A stretch of DNA of 64,000 nucleotides from Salinicoccus kekensis. GTDB lineage: Bacteria > Bacillota > Bacilli > Staphylococcales > Salinicoccaceae. Location of the stretch: NCBI RefSeq assembly GCF_900220995.1, contig NZ_OBQF01000002.1, positions 1-64,000 of the forward strand, in the 5' to 3' direction. Numbering within the stretch: the stretch's first letter is position 1; each line of letters opens with the position of its first letter. Positions 43,175 through 51,904 of this stretch are shown here, in pieces. The position numbers and the translations under genes are program-made. The notes beneath the pieces were generated by a model. The model made no database searches. It saw nothing but the letters and a program-made list of their open reading frames with translations, and had not been told where the DNA came from.

Positions 43175-44034
43175 CAGCCATCCAACTGAAAAATGTCAGC
43201 AAAACCCAGGGCAGTTTCCAACTGAAGAACATCGACCTCAATATCGAAAGAGGTTTCATCACCGGGCTGATCGGCGAAAACGGAGCCGGGAAGACTTCAC
43301 TGATCCACCTGATCCTCGGGCTCAAAAAGCCGGATGCCGGGGACATATCCCTCTTCGGCGATCACGCCGTGGAAGCACACAGGGAAGCGCTTTTGAACCG
43401 GATCGGCTTCGTCTTTTCAGAGGACAGGTTCCCGGAGAAAATGACCGTCCCCCAGCTGAAAAAGATATTGAAACGCTTCTATGAAGATTTCAATGCGCCG
43501 CAGTTCGAACATTACATCAGGAAATTCAAAATCAGGGAAAAACAAAAGTTTAAAAACTACTCCACCGGTGAGCGGATGAAACTCTCAATTGCGATCGCGC
43601 TCAGCCACAATGCCGAGCTGCTGGTGCTTGACGAGCCGACATCAAACCTTGACCCGAACTTCCGAATCGAGTTTTTGGAAATACTGCAGGCGCTTATGGA
43701 AGATGAAAACATGACCATACTGTTCAGCACGCATATCACATCCGACCTCGATTCCATCGCCGACTACATCGTCATGATCGATGAAGGAAAAATCGTCTTC
43801 CATGAGGAGAAAGATCTTTTATTGGAAAAGTATAAAAAATTAAAAGGCCCCGTCGAAATACTGGATGCACAAACGGAAGACCTGCTCACCGGAATAAAGA
43901 AAACCGCCGTCGGATTCGAGGCGATATCGGACGAACACCGGGCACTCGAGGAATTATACGGCTCCCAAATCCTGACGGAGCAGCTCCGTATAGATGAACT
44001 GATGCACCATCTGAAAAAAGGAAAGGATGTCTGA
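43171..44034 (+). CDS. ABC transporter ATPase, PmtA-like
   Basis: 287 residues. Walker A GENGAGKTS, signature YSTGERMKLSIA (S-T-G in place of S-G-G), Walker B LLVLDEPTSNLD and the switch His in FSTHITSDLDS. It is controlled with and coupled to the GntR gene upstream. In S. aureus the pmt operon exports phenol-soluble modulins; here only one ATPase and one permease follow the regulator, so a YtrBC-like or reduced Pmt system is equally possible. Confidence 0.87.
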   Translation: MTAIQLKNVSKTQGSFQLKNIDLNIERGFITGLIGENGAGKTSLIHLILGLKKPDAGDISLFGDHAVEAHREALLNRIGFVFSEDRFPEKMTVPQLKKILKRFYEDFNAPQFEHYIRKFKIREKQKFKNYSTGERMKLSIAIALSHNAELLVLDEPTSNLDPNFRIEFLEILQALMEDENMTILFSTHITSDLDSIADYIVMIDEGKIVFHEEKDLLLEKYKKLKGPVEILDAQTEDLLTGIKKTAVGFEAISDEHRALEELYGSQILTEQLRIDELMHHLKKGKDV

Positions 44035-44036
44035 CT

Positions 44037-44693
44037 ATGGATAAGCATTTTTATTTGAAACTGGTCTACTCCAAATGGACGCTGATTTTCACGGCAATTG
44101 TCATCGTTTTGAACCTTGCATCCGCCCTGCTCCTGAATCCTGACACTGCCGGTCTGATGCCGGTGCTGAACCTTGCGAATCTGTTCATCGTACTTTATTT
44201 GACCGCCAATTATATGAACGTGCACGTGCTTATGACTTATAATAAGAGCCACGAATTCTTCATGGCGCTCCCGGCAAATAAAAGAGATATCATCCGGACG
44301 GATTATATCTTCCATATATTCATGACGCTGCTGTCGATTTTCGTCATCTTCACATTCAGCCTCGTCCAGGACGGGTTTCATCACTTGTTCGGGATGATCA
44401 TGATCACGGGCGTCAACCTGCTCATAGCGAGCCTTTACTACACATTTTTTGCGGCGGAATGGTTTAAAAATGTGAACATCATGGTTGCACTCTACCTTGT
44501 ACCGATGGGATTCACTTTCATGTTCTACTACATGCCGATGCTGAACCTTCTCGGCGCCGACCTGTCGACGATACCGCAGTGGGAATTCATCCTGTACACA
44601 CTCCCCTATTTCGTGCTTGCGGCAGGAATCCTCACCTTCGCCGTCACCTACTTCACCGCACAGAAGCAGGCAGCGAAGAGCGACGTCATTTAA
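44037..44693 (+). CDS. ABC-2 type permease, PmtB-like
   Basis: Membrane protein of 218 residues with six hydrophobic helices and no other recognisable motif. It begins MDKHFYLKLVYSKW, resembling the N-terminus of staphylococcal PmtB-type permeases, and lies 2 nt after the ATPase stop. It is the last gene of the operon and is followed by a strong terminator. Transported substrate is unknown. Confidence 0.78.
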   Translation: MDKHFYLKLVYSKWTLIFTAIVIVLNLASALLLNPDTAGLMPVLNLANLFIVLYLTANYMNVHVLMTYNKSHEFFMALPANKRDIIRTDYIFHIFMTLLSIFVIFTFSLVQDGFHHLFGMIMITGVNLLIASLYYTFFAAEWFKNVNIMVALYLVPMGFTFMFYYMPMLNLLGADLSTIPQWEFILYTLPYFVLAAGILTFAVTYFTAQKQAAKSDVI

Positions 44694-44699
44694 ATCCAG

Positions 44700-44727
44700 T
44701 GCGCACAGATAATCTGTGCGCATTTTT
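44700..44727 (+). terminator. terminator of the PmtRAB-like operon
   Basis: Stem TGCGCACAG / CTGTGCGCA with a 4-nt loop and T5. Confidence 0.9.
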
Positions 44728-44782
44728 GTATGTAAACCGTCCTTTCATTATGGGATAATTAAATTGATTAAGGGGGTGCAAG

Positions 44783-45421
44783 ATGGAAATATTAATTAAA
44801 AAAATAACAGAAATAGTTAACTCATCAGAGGGGTCATTCTTTATTGGAGTTTCTGGTCATGGTGCTTCAGGAAAAACCACCTTCTCCAAAAGCCTCTGTG
44901 AGGCTCTCTATGTGGATTATAATCTTCTGCATACAGACTCCTACATCATTGAAAATCATCATCTTAGCAATACATATGCCTGCTATGAGACGCAAGGAAA
45001 TATTTCGAAATCTAAAATTACTGCATGCATGCCGATACGGCATGAATTGAACAGTCTGGCAAGGGACATTGAATTATTAAAAAAAGGGCATGATCTCATA
45101 ACAATAGATAAGCCATGGGATTCTGCGAGGATATTGAAGGGTTCTAAAAAAGTGACAATTGTTGAAGGGATGTCAGTTGCGTTTTTGGAGCCATTCGCCT
45201 TTAATTTTTCCATATATATTTATACGGATTCCAAAACCGAGCTCAGCCGAAGAAAGAAAAGAGATGTTGAGGACCGTGGACGAGATTTGGAATCATTGAT
45301 TAATGCACAATCACATAGGCGTGATCAGTATGATTTATTTATGCATCCATTGAAAGATAAGTTCGATGTCATCGTGGACAACTCGGACGACATGTTCAAA
45401 ATAATAAAATCAAATTTATAA
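44783..45421 (+). CDS. uridine-kinase-like P-loop kinase (AT-rich, likely acquired)
   Basis: P-loop protein of 212 residues. Walker A is GVSGHGASGKTTFSK (about 22-36) and a Walker-B-like VEGM follows at about 132. The lid-like RRKKRDVEDRGRD is as in uridine/phosphoribulokinase family members. The substrate is not clear. Codon use is strikingly A/T-rich compared with both neighbours, which suggests recent transfer. It is followed 3 nt later by the ribosome site of the DUF1648 gene. AGGGGGTG is upstream of the start. Confidence 0.8.
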   Translation: MEILIKKITEIVNSSEGSFFIGVSGHGASGKTTFSKSLCEALYVDYNLLHTDSYIIENHHLSNTYACYETQGNISKSKITACMPIRHELNSLARDIELLKKGHDLITIDKPWDSARILKGSKKVTIVEGMSVAFLEPFAFNFSIYIYTDSKTELSRRKKRDVEDRGRDLESLINAQSHRRDQYDLFMHPLKDKFDVIVDNSDDMFKIIKSNL

Positions 45422-45433
45422 GAGGTGATTCAC

Positions 45434-45931
45434 ATCAAGCAAAGACCGAAACTGGATATTCCTAAAACGGCTGCAGAAAAATTCGCAAACATCATCGGCT
45501 ACAGCGTCTTCATCGGAGGTTCGATCTATGTCATCATCAACTTTCCTTCGCTCCCTGCAGAGATACCGATGCAATTTGGCGCGGACGGTGAAGTGAACCG
45601 GTACGGCTCGCCGTATGAAATGATCATCCTGCTCGCCCTCCCATTCATACTCATACCCGGGCTAGAACTCCTGGAGAGATTTCCGCAGGTTCATAATTAT
45701 CCCCTCCGGATGAATGAATCAAATGCGGAAGCCTTTTATTTGAACAGCAGAACGATCTCGAACTTTGCCAAAAATGCCTGTCTGATCATTTTTGCGATTG
45801 TTTTCATTGAAATCACGAATTATGGCCTCACCGGCACCTCCACCTTCGGACCATTACTGCTTCCATTGATTCTGATCCTCGCCCTCGGCCCCGTTTTTTG
45901 GGGACTGTGGCAGCGGTGGAAAATAAAGTGA
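45434..45931 (+). CDS. DUF1648 membrane protein
   Basis: About 165 residues, four transmembrane helices. The block FPSLPAEIPMQFGADGEVNRYGSP is the DUF1648 signature; the function is unknown. Relatives start M-K-x-RPKLDIP; here that start would be ATC at 45434, 6 nt after AGAGGTG, while the in-frame GTG at 45425 is part of that ribosome site. A non-standard start is inferred. Base composition is again that of the main genome, unlike the kinase upstream. Confidence 0.78.
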   Translation: MKQRPKLDIPKTAAEKFANIIGYSVFIGGSIYVIINFPSLPAEIPMQFGADGEVNRYGSPYEMIILLALPFILIPGLELLERFPQVHNYPLRMNESNAEAFYLNSRTISNFAKNACLIIFAIVFIEITNYGLTGTSTFGPLLLPLILILALGPVFWGLWQRWKIK

Positions 45932-45975
45932 TTCCTGCCGATTGATCACATGCCGCGAAGCCTGTATTTCTATGT

Positions 45976-46142
45976 AGTTCATGGCATGAAAAGCACTTTC
46001 ATGCTATGAACATCGTGCCTTTATCGTTTTCATGGCATAAAATGCCCTTCGCTGCCATGAAACCCGGGTTTGAAGAGCGTTCATGGCATAAATTATCTTC
46101 TCCTGCTATGAACGCTTCAAATCAGGTCATCCCGTGGCATAT
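45976..46142. repeat. tandem array 3, 51-bp hairpin units (three plus a partial)
   Basis: CATGGC anchors are at 45980, 46031 and 46082, with CGTGGC at 46133: exactly 51 bp each. Unit 1 is a near-perfect hairpin, GTTCATGGCATGAAA / TTTCATGCTATGAAC with a 5-nt loop. Units 2 and 3 keep CATGGCA against TGCCATG or TGCTATG while loops and the 15-16 nt spacers differ. It fills the gap between the DUF1648 gene and the clpE terminator. No gene is supported. Confidence 0.9.
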
Positions 46143-46158
46143 ACTACTTACGCAACAC

Positions 46159-46188
46159 AAAAAAGCACAACCCGTATGGGTTGTGCTT
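46159..46188 (-). terminator. terminator of clpE
   Basis: Minus strand stem AAGCACAACCC / GGGTTGTGCTT followed by T6. Confidence 0.9.
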
Positions 46189-46198
46189 CTGGATTTCA

Positions 46199-48334
46199 TT
46201 ACGCTTTTTGGACTACGATTGCGTCGTCTACGACATTGGCGATGACTTTGCCGACATTTTCCTCTTCCAGGATGAGGTCTGTCAGCTGGTCTTCGATTTT
46301 ATCCTGGATGACACGTCTCAGCGGTCTTGCGCCGAATCGTTTGTCATACCCCATCTTGACCAGTTTTTCCTTCGCTTCGTCAGTCACTGTCATTTCTATT
46401 TCATTTTCCTTGAGCATTTCATTCAGCTCATCAAGCATCAGGTCGACGATGACAAGCAGGTTGTCTTCTGAGAGTTCGTTGAAGTTGATGATGGCATCGA
46501 ATCTGTTCAGGAATTCAGGTTTGAAGAAGTCGCTCAAGTTTTCCAGAGTTGAAACGGCGTCACTTTCGTTTTTGCCGAATCCGACACTGTTTGTGTTCAC
46601 TCCGGTGCCTGCGTTGCTTGTCATGATGATGACGGTCTCTTTGAAGCTCACCATTCTGCCATGGGAGTCTGTCAGATGGCCGTCCTCCATGATCTGCAGG
46701 AACATGTTCTGCACATCAGGGTGTGCTTTTTCGATCTCATCCAGCAGGATGATGTTGTACGGGTTGTGTCTCACTTTTTCAGTCAGCTGACCCGCTTCTT
46801 CGTGGCCGACATACCCCGGCGGTGAACCGATGATCTTGGACACACTGTGTTTTTCCATGTACTCACTCATATCGAGTCGGATCAGGGATTCGCGTGTACC
46901 GAACAATTCTTCAGCAAGTGCCTTCGTCAGTTCGGTCTTACCGACACCGGTCGGACCGACGAAAAGGAAGGAACCGATCGGACGGTATTTGGATTTCAGG
47001 CCTGCCCTTGAACGGCGCACCGCTTTCGCGACTTTACCGACAGCTTCAGCCTGTCCGATGACTTTTTCCGCAAGGTTGTTCTCAAGTTCACGCATCTTGG
47101 ACTGTTCGTCGGACTGCATCTTCGTTACAGGGATGCCCGTCTTTTCTTCGACAATCAGCTGGACATCCGTGACGTCCACATCGATGACTTTTTCAGTGTC
47201 TGCAGACTGTGATTTCTCAAGCTGCTTTTCAAGCTGCATTTCCTGATAGCGCAGGTTTGCCGCTCTTTCATAATCTTCAGCTTCCGCGGCGGCTTTTTTA
47301 TCGCCCCGCACTTTTTCAAGCTGTGTCTCGATGGAGTCGGAATCCTTCTCCGCATTTGCGAGGTTCAGTCTTGAACCGACTTCGTCCATCAGGTCGATCG
47401 CTTTATCCGGAAGGAATCTGTCCTGGATATAGCGGTGTGACAAGTTGACGAATGCCTGCACCACATCATCTGAGTATTTCACTTCATGGAATCTTTCATA
47501 TCTGTCTTTGATGCCGTTTAAGATCTGGACCGCTTCATCAAGCGTCGGCTCCTTCACCGTGATCGGCTGCAGACGTCTTTCAAGTGCAGCGTCTTTTTCG
47601 ATTTGACGGTACTCTTTCAATGTCGTCGCACCGATCAGCTGCATCTCACCGCGTGCAAGCGCAGGTTTTAAGATGTTGCCCGCGTCCATCTGCGAGCTTT
47701 CAGCAGTGCCCGCTCCCACGATCAGGTGGATTTCATCGATGAATAAAATCACGTCGTCACGCTGTTTCAGCTCTTCGATCAGCTGCTTCATGCGCTCTTC
47801 GAACTGACCGCGGATGCCCGTGTTCGCAACAAGGGAAGCGACATCGAGGATATAGAGTTCTTTATTCATCAGTTTTGTCGGCACGTTGCCTTCGACGATC
47901 TTGACTGCGAGACCTTCTGCGATCGCCGTCTTACCGACACCGGGCTCACCGAGGAGGACCGGGTTGTTCTTATTGCGTCTGTTCAGTATTTCTATGACGC
48001 GCTTCACTTCCTGATCACGGCCGATGACCGGATCAATTCCGTTTTGACGCGCCTTGTCGGTGAGGTTCGTACCGAGCTGATCGAGAAGGCCGTCTTTCTG
48101 CGGCGCTTTAGTGTGTGTCTGCGCCCCTGCTTTATATCCACCATTTGACTGGTTGAAGTTGTTGAATTCCTGTCCACCGAAGCCGTTTCCGCCAAAGAAA
48201 CTGTTCGGGTTCATTGTTTTTGATTTCATTTCCTGGAAGCATGCATTACATAGATGTACCTGCATTTTTTGATTATTTATATTCATCGCCAAGTTGACAT
48301 TCGCATCATTGATACCACAATTTTGACATTTCAT
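46199..48334 (-). CDS. clpE: ATP-dependent Clp protease ATPase subunit ClpE
   Basis: HSP100 chaperone of about 711 residues that unfolds proteins for ClpP. The N-terminal zinc finger (CQNCG and LCNACF) marks ClpE rather than ClpC or ClpL. Two AAA+ modules have Walker [10 protein letters not shown] and GPTGVGKTE; a UVR-like linker ([17 protein letters not shown]) lies between them. A Gly/Asn-rich segment (about 45-70) follows the finger. The ATG at 48334 is chosen, 10 nt after AGGAGG. A CtsR heptad pair lies upstream, so heat and protein-stress control is expected. Confidence 0.94.
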   Translation of the reverse strand: MKCQNCGINDANVNLAMNINNQKMQVHLCNACFQEMKSKTMNPNSFFGGNGFGGQEFNNFNQSNGGYKAGAQTHTKAPQKDGLLDQLGTNLTDKARQNGIDPVIGRDQEVKRVIEILNRRNKNNPVLLGEPGVGKTAIAEGLAVKIVEGNVPTKLMNKELYILDVASLVANTGIRGQFEERMKQLIEELKQRDDVILFIDEIHLIVGAGTAESSQMDAGNILKPALARGEMQLIGATTLKEYRQIEKDAALERRLQPITVKEPTLDEAVQILNGIKDRYERFHEVKYSDDVVQAFVNLSHRYIQDRFLPDKAIDLMDEVGSRLNLANAEKDSDSIETQLEKVRGDKKAAAEAEDYERAANLRYQEMQLEKQLEKSQSADTEKVIDVDVTDVQLIVEEKTGIPVTKMQSDEQSKMRELENNLAEKVIGQAEAVGKVAKAVRRSRAGLKSKYRPIGSFLFVGPTGVGKTELTKALAEELFGTRESLIRLDMSEYMEKHSVSKIIGSPPGYVGHEEAGQLTEKVRHNPYNIILLDEIEKAHPDVQNMFLQIMEDGHLTDSHGRMVSFKETVIIMTSNAGTGVNTNSVGFGKNESDAVSTLENLSDFFKPEFLNRFDAIINFNELSEDNLLVIVDLMLDELNEMLKENEIEMTVTDEAKEKLVKMGYDKRFGARPLRRVIQDKIEDQLTDLILEEENVGKVIANVVDDAIVVQKA

Positions 48335-48382
48335 GGTTAAATGCCTCCTTTTTTTGGATTCATAAATAGTCAAGTTCTTGAC

Positions 48383-48399
48383 TTTGACTATCTTTGACT
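48383..48399 (-). promoter_or_regulatory. CtsR operator of clpE
   Basis: AGTCAAA-GAT-AGTCAAA on the minus strand, a perfect match to the CtsR consensus RGTCAAA-NAN-RGTCAAA. It lies just downstream of the -10, where bound CtsR blocks transcription. Confidence 0.9.
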
Positions 48400-48407
48400 A
48401 TAACTAT

Positions 48408-48435
48408 ATTATACACCGTTTCAGGAGAAAATCAA
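48408..48435 (-). promoter_or_regulatory. clpE promoter
   Basis: -35 TTGATT (48430-48435), 16-nt spacer, -10 TATAAT (48408-48413) directly upstream of the CtsR operator. Confidence 0.8.
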
Positions 48436-48610
48436 CCCGGATGCTCACACTTTTTAATATCCTTCAAACCCTTGGTGCTGCTGGCTTTGTTTCATTATTA
48501 TCTACCCGGAAAGGCATATTTTTCAAACATATTGCCCTTCACTGTGCCGTTTGATTTTTCGTGTTATAATCAGAGGTGCTGATGCAGAAAATATGATTGA
48601 GGAGTTTATT

Positions 48611-49003
48611 ATGTCTTTCAAATTGACTAGAAAAACGAGCTGGTTCGGCAGTGCCACCGGCATGGATGTATATATCGACGGGGCGGAGGCTGAAAAGATC
48701 CACCGTCTTGAAGAAAAGCATTACGAGCTGCCGAAGAAACGCAAACGTGCGACTTTGACGGTCAGCCAGCAGGGCATGAAAAGCAATGCACTGGAAGTCG
48801 AAACAGGCGACGATGTGGTGATCAAAACGAATAAGAAGTACAGCCGGATCTTCACGGCATTCTTCGTTGCGCTGATGGCGGTCATATTTTTCATAGATGA
48901 CTTCCTCACCTCCACCGCCTTCATCGTCTTCCTCGCCATGGCGGTCTTTTATTACCTGTCCAAGATCGACGGGTTCATAATTGAAAAAGTGAATGATAAA
49001 TGA
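48611..49003 (+). CDS. small membrane protein of a local paralogous family (copy A)
   Basis: 130 residues: a beta-rich N-terminal domain with the pattern RKTSW..., DVYIDG.E.EKI, YELP, then GDDVVI (about 1-78), followed by two hydrophobic helices (about 80-118) and a short tail ending IIEKVNDK. The same layout occurs in three proteins at 55752-57500. The family is unknown to me; the N-terminal part resembles PEGA-like carboxypeptidase-regulatory folds. The ATG at 48611 follows GAGGAG. Confidence 0.75.
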   Translation: MSFKLTRKTSWFGSATGMDVYIDGAEAEKIHRLEEKHYELPKKRKRATLTVSQQGMKSNALEVETGDDVVIKTNKKYSRIFTAFFVALMAVIFFIDDFLTSTAFIVFLAMAVFYYLSKIDGFIIEKVNDK

Positions 49004-49034
49004 AAAAACGTCCGGGGGATCCCGGACGTTTTTC
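49003..49034. terminator. bidirectional terminator
   Basis: Stem AAAAACGTCCGGG / CCCGGACGTTTTT with a 4-nt loop between convergent genes, T runs on both strands. Confidence 0.9.
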
Positions 49035-49308
49035 AGTAGTCGACCAATGTGACATATGTGAATGCGATCACGGCCATCACCGTGAAGCATACAACGTAAT
49101 ATTTCCATGCATTCTTTTCATCTTTGTCCGGCAGCCGCTGCAGGATCGTGCCGATCGCACCGCCGCCGATCAATGCCACCGCAATCGATCCGAGCATCCT
49201 CGGGAAGCTGTAGAAGGTGATGACTTCCATGATGATGTAGAGGAAGCCGAATAAACCCACTCCGAGCAATGCCGATATTACATATTTCATCGTGTTCTCG
49301 TTCCTCAT
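49033..49308 (-). CDS. small membrane protein (91 residues)
   Basis: Three hydrophobic helices (about 9-30, 36-54 and 68-88), no recognised motif. Its ATG overlaps the stop of the upstream 74-residue gene by 4 nt, so the two are coupled. It ends at a strong terminator. The function is unknown. Confidence 0.7.
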   Translation of the reverse strand: MRNENTMKYVISALLGVGLFGFLYIIMEVITFYSFPRMLGSIAVALIGGGAIGTILQRLPDKDEKNAWKYYVVCFTVMAVIAFTYVTLVDY

Positions 49309-49529
49309 TTCCCTCTCTCCCGTTTCTTGTAATTCTTATTGAAAAAATCGTATTTGAGTATGTAATCGAATAATATCCTGATCACGATGACCCCGCCGAT
49401 GATGGTGAGCGGGATCAGCCATACCGGGCGGGCGTAAAACCATTCCGATAAAAGCTGGGTCACCATCAGATATGATACGACCACCCATACCACTCCGAGT
49501 ATGAGCGATGTTTTATTGATCCTGTCCAT
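49305..49529 (-). CDS. small membrane protein (74 residues)
   Basis: Two hydrophobic helices (about 8-28 and 38-60) and a basic C-terminus (KNYKKRERGK). Family not recognised. It is coupled to the following 91-residue membrane protein gene and starts 13 nt after the serine hydrolase stop, so all three may share one transcript. AGGAATTG is upstream of the start. Confidence 0.68.
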   Translation of the reverse strand: MDRINKTSLILGVVWVVVSYLMVTQLLSEWFYARPVWLIPLTIIGGVIVIRILFDYILKYDFFNKNYKKRERGK

Positions 49530-49542
49530 CTGTCAATTCCTT

Positions 49543-50673
49543 TCATTCTTCTGTTTCCGTCACTTCCAAAAACTGCTGGATCAGTTCATATGTGAGCATC
49601 GGGTCATCCGCCTGGTTCGTCGTCCCGACGATGTATGCATCAAGTCCCTCGTTGTAAAAGGCAAAGCTCCCGGTGATCCCGGCATGCCCGGTCAGCGGGT
49701 AAAGCTGCAGCACCGGTATCTCCTCCGCCACATCAAACTTCATGACGCCGCTGCCGTACTGGTGGAACAGGAACTGGATGTCCTGCATATCCTTTTCGAT
49801 GAACACGGTGTCGAACATCTCCCCTTCGAAAAATGCTTTCGTGAATGTGAGGAGGTCGGATGCGGTGCTGACGATGCCGCCGCTTGCCCGCATATTTGCA
49901 AGGATCGGCGTGATGTCCGCAGGCTCCCCGTCGACCGCGACCGGCGGCACTGCATCCGCGTCATCCGCAAATTCCGTATCTGACAATCCGAGCGGTTCGA
50001 ATATATAGCTTTCATATTGGGATTCCAGTGTCCCGCCGGATGCCCGTTCGATGATCTCACCCAATATATCATAATTGATGTCTGCATAATAGGCACCTGT
50101 GCCGTTGATGAACCTGGCACCCTTGCCTTTGGCGTCGTCCAATTTGGATTCGAAGGTGAACGTTTCCCCGTTATCGATTGAATCCTCGACCAAGGTCAGC
50201 CCTTCCGCTTCGCTCTCCGCGTAGGCCGGGAGGCCCGTCGTGTGGGTAAGCAGCTGGCTGATGGTGATGCTCCCGCTGTACTCCATCCCATCATATATAT
50301 GAAGGCCCGAGTATTCCTCAGGTGTGAGATACATGTCGATCGTATCATCCATGCTGAGCATGTCCGCCTCGATCATCTGGAAGATGACGCTTGCCGTGAA
50401 CATCTTCGTGACACTTGCGATGCTGATAGGTGTGTCAAGATCCAGATTGCCGGAAGCAGCTGCCGTCAATTCACCGTCATTCTCAATCATGAATACGGCA
50501 CCATGCAGCGTGTCGTAATCGATCCGTTCAAAAATCAGATTTTCGATCTGTTCATCTTTTTCAAGCGATTCCAGCGGTATGTAATCCGTCATTTCCTGAT
50601 GCGGCAGGAATCCGATGATCAGAACCGACAGCATCATATTCAGACGGCGCGTTAAAAATTTCAAATCAGACAC
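49543..50673 (-). CDS. serine hydrolase of the beta-lactamase/penicillin-binding family
   Basis: 376 residues with an N-terminal membrane anchor or signal (about 12-24). The SxxK nucleophile motif is S87-V-T-K90. The second motif, usually YxN, reads YADINYDILG, and the third is GHAGITG (HTG/KTG-like position). This is the class C/FmtA/EstB-like group acting on cell-wall peptides or esters outside the cell; the substrate is not known. The deviation at the YxN position makes beta-lactamase activity unlikely. Confidence 0.84.
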   Translation of the reverse strand: MSDLKFLTRRLNMMLSVLIIGFLPHQEMTDYIPLESLEKDEQIENLIFERIDYDTLHGAVFMIENDGELTAAASGNLDLDTPISIASVTKMFTASVIFQMIEADMLSMDDTIDMYLTPEEYSGLHIYDGMEYSGSITISQLLTHTTGLPAYAESEAEGLTLVEDSIDNGETFTFESKLDDAKGKGARFINGTGAYYADINYDILGEIIERASGGTLESQYESYIFEPLGLSDTEFADDADAVPPVAVDGEPADITPILANMRASGGIVSTASDLLTFTKAFFEGEMFDTVFIEKDMQDIQFLFHQYGSGVMKFDVAEEIPVLQLYPLTGHAGITGSFAFYNEGLDAYIVGTTNQADDPMLTYELIQQFLEVTETEE

Positions 50674-50777
50674 CTCTTATTCCTGTTCTTCCGGTGATCA
50701 TCAGTGAGGCACATCTCTTCATCACATTATATAGGAAACCGTGCGATCCATCATTAAATTAAAGCCGATTCCACAAA

Positions 50778-50806
50778 TAAAACCCTCCGTGAAGGAAGGT
50801 TTTATT
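50778..50806. terminator. terminator of the lipoprotein gene
   Basis: Stem ATAAAACC / GGTTTTAT around a 13-nt loop that can itself pair (TCC/GGA); T-rich on both strands. Confidence 0.65.
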
Positions 50807-51715
50807 TTACATGGTGCTGTAGGCCTGGACCAGGTCCTGGAAATAAAGATAGGAATACGTCGGGAAATCCGCGCTGATGGTGAAGAACAGATCACCGTTG
50901 CTGTAGACGATGGTATCGCCGAGCGCGTAGACATAAAGCCCGAGCGTATTGTCATCCGCATCCACGGGGATCAAAGCCTGCGTAATCGTTGCTTCATTGA
51001 TCAGCATCTCACCGACCGCGAACACCTGCGGATCATGGTCGTCTGCGAGGTCGTCCATCGATATCACATCCCCAAGATCCTCGGCATTCGGCGTACCGGA
51101 GAGGTCCAGCTCGTAAAACCCCGGGGCAATCGAAGAATGGATGAGGTGATCATCTTCATCGAAAATGAAAGTCATGTCCGCCATGATGAACGGCTCCCCG
51201 TTTTCGTGGGCCAGCTCATCGTCCGGGAAATGATAGATCATCAAAGTATGCCCGTTGCCGAGATCCATCGAGTCCGGTTCAATTTCCATATCAGACATCA
51301 GTTCCTCAACCTCGGCGCTTGAAGAACCACTGCCTTCCGGAATAAAGACATCTTTAAGTGTGTATTCTTCAGTCATTTCCTGATACTTCTCCCAGACCGC
51401 CTGTCCGGTCTCGTTGGTGAACGTATCATCCTTCACCAGACCGAAAGCCGCTTTATCCGCACTCGCAGCGGCGATGTCGACTTCCTCTTCAACGGTTTCA
51501 ACCTCGACTTCGGCCAAATCCGCTTCGGCAGATTCCGTTTCTTCTGACGTATCGTTGTCCTCTTCCGCAGTTTCCGGTGAAGCCTCGTCCACCTCCGTAC
51601 TCTCCGCTTCCTCCACAACAGCATCCTCTTCATCATTGACCGCTTCTTCCGTCTCATTTGCGCTACAGGCAGCAAGCAGTGTGATACCCATAAGCAACAG
51701 GAATTTTCTCAGCAT
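50807..51715 (-). CDS. lipoprotein with acidic low-complexity linker
   Basis: 302 residues. Lipobox LAAC with the lipidated C17 after a short basic-hydrophobic signal. Residues about 20-100 are a Glu/Asp/Ala/Val/Ser/Thr-rich linker typical of cell-wall-spanning stalks. The remaining 200 residues form a soluble extracellular domain (contains DTFTNETGQAVWEKYQ and GNGHTLMIYHFPDDE) I cannot assign. Ends at its own terminator. Confidence 0.8.
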   Translation of the reverse strand: MLRKFLLLMGITLLAACSANETEEAVNDEEDAVVEEAESTEVDEASPETAEEDNDTSEETESAEADLAEVEVETVEEEVDIAAASADKAAFGLVKDDTFTNETGQAVWEKYQEMTEEYTLKDVFIPEGSGSSSAEVEELMSDMEIEPDSMDLGNGHTLMIYHFPDDELAHENGEPFIMADMTFIFDEDDHLIHSSIAPGFYELDLSGTPNAEDLGDVISMDDLADDHDPQVFAVGEMLINEATITQALIPVDADDNTLGLYVYALGDTIVYSNGDLFFTISADFPTYSYLYFQDLVQAYSTM

Positions 51716-51810
51716 AGACGATCCCCCACCCTCATATTGTAAATATACTCATTTACATTATACTCCTTATTCCTCAGGGTAGGGGTTTTTATTTGAATCC
51801 AGATTTTTTT

Positions 51811-51845
51811 CGCAACCTTCTCCCAAATTCAGCGCCAACCTTGCG
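51811..51845. repeat. solo unit related to array 2
   Basis: A 35-bp segment beginning CGCAACCTTCTCCC and ending CCTTGCG aligns without gaps to the reverse complement of the array-2 hairpin (CGCAACCTTGTCCC...CCTTGCG, also 35 bp). Outer blocks are almost identical; the middle 14 bases differ. It sits in the 189-bp gap between the lipoprotein and SRPBCC genes. Confidence 0.65.
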
Positions 51846-51865
51846 TCCTCATTCTTAAACACAAT

Positions 51866-51899
51866 AATAAAAAACCGGACACCACAATGGTTTCCGGTA
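51866..51899 (-). terminator. terminator of the SRPBCC gene
   Basis: Minus strand stem ACCGGA / TCCGGT with a 13-nt loop followed by T6. Confidence 0.8.
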
Positions 51900-51904
51900 A
51901 CATC

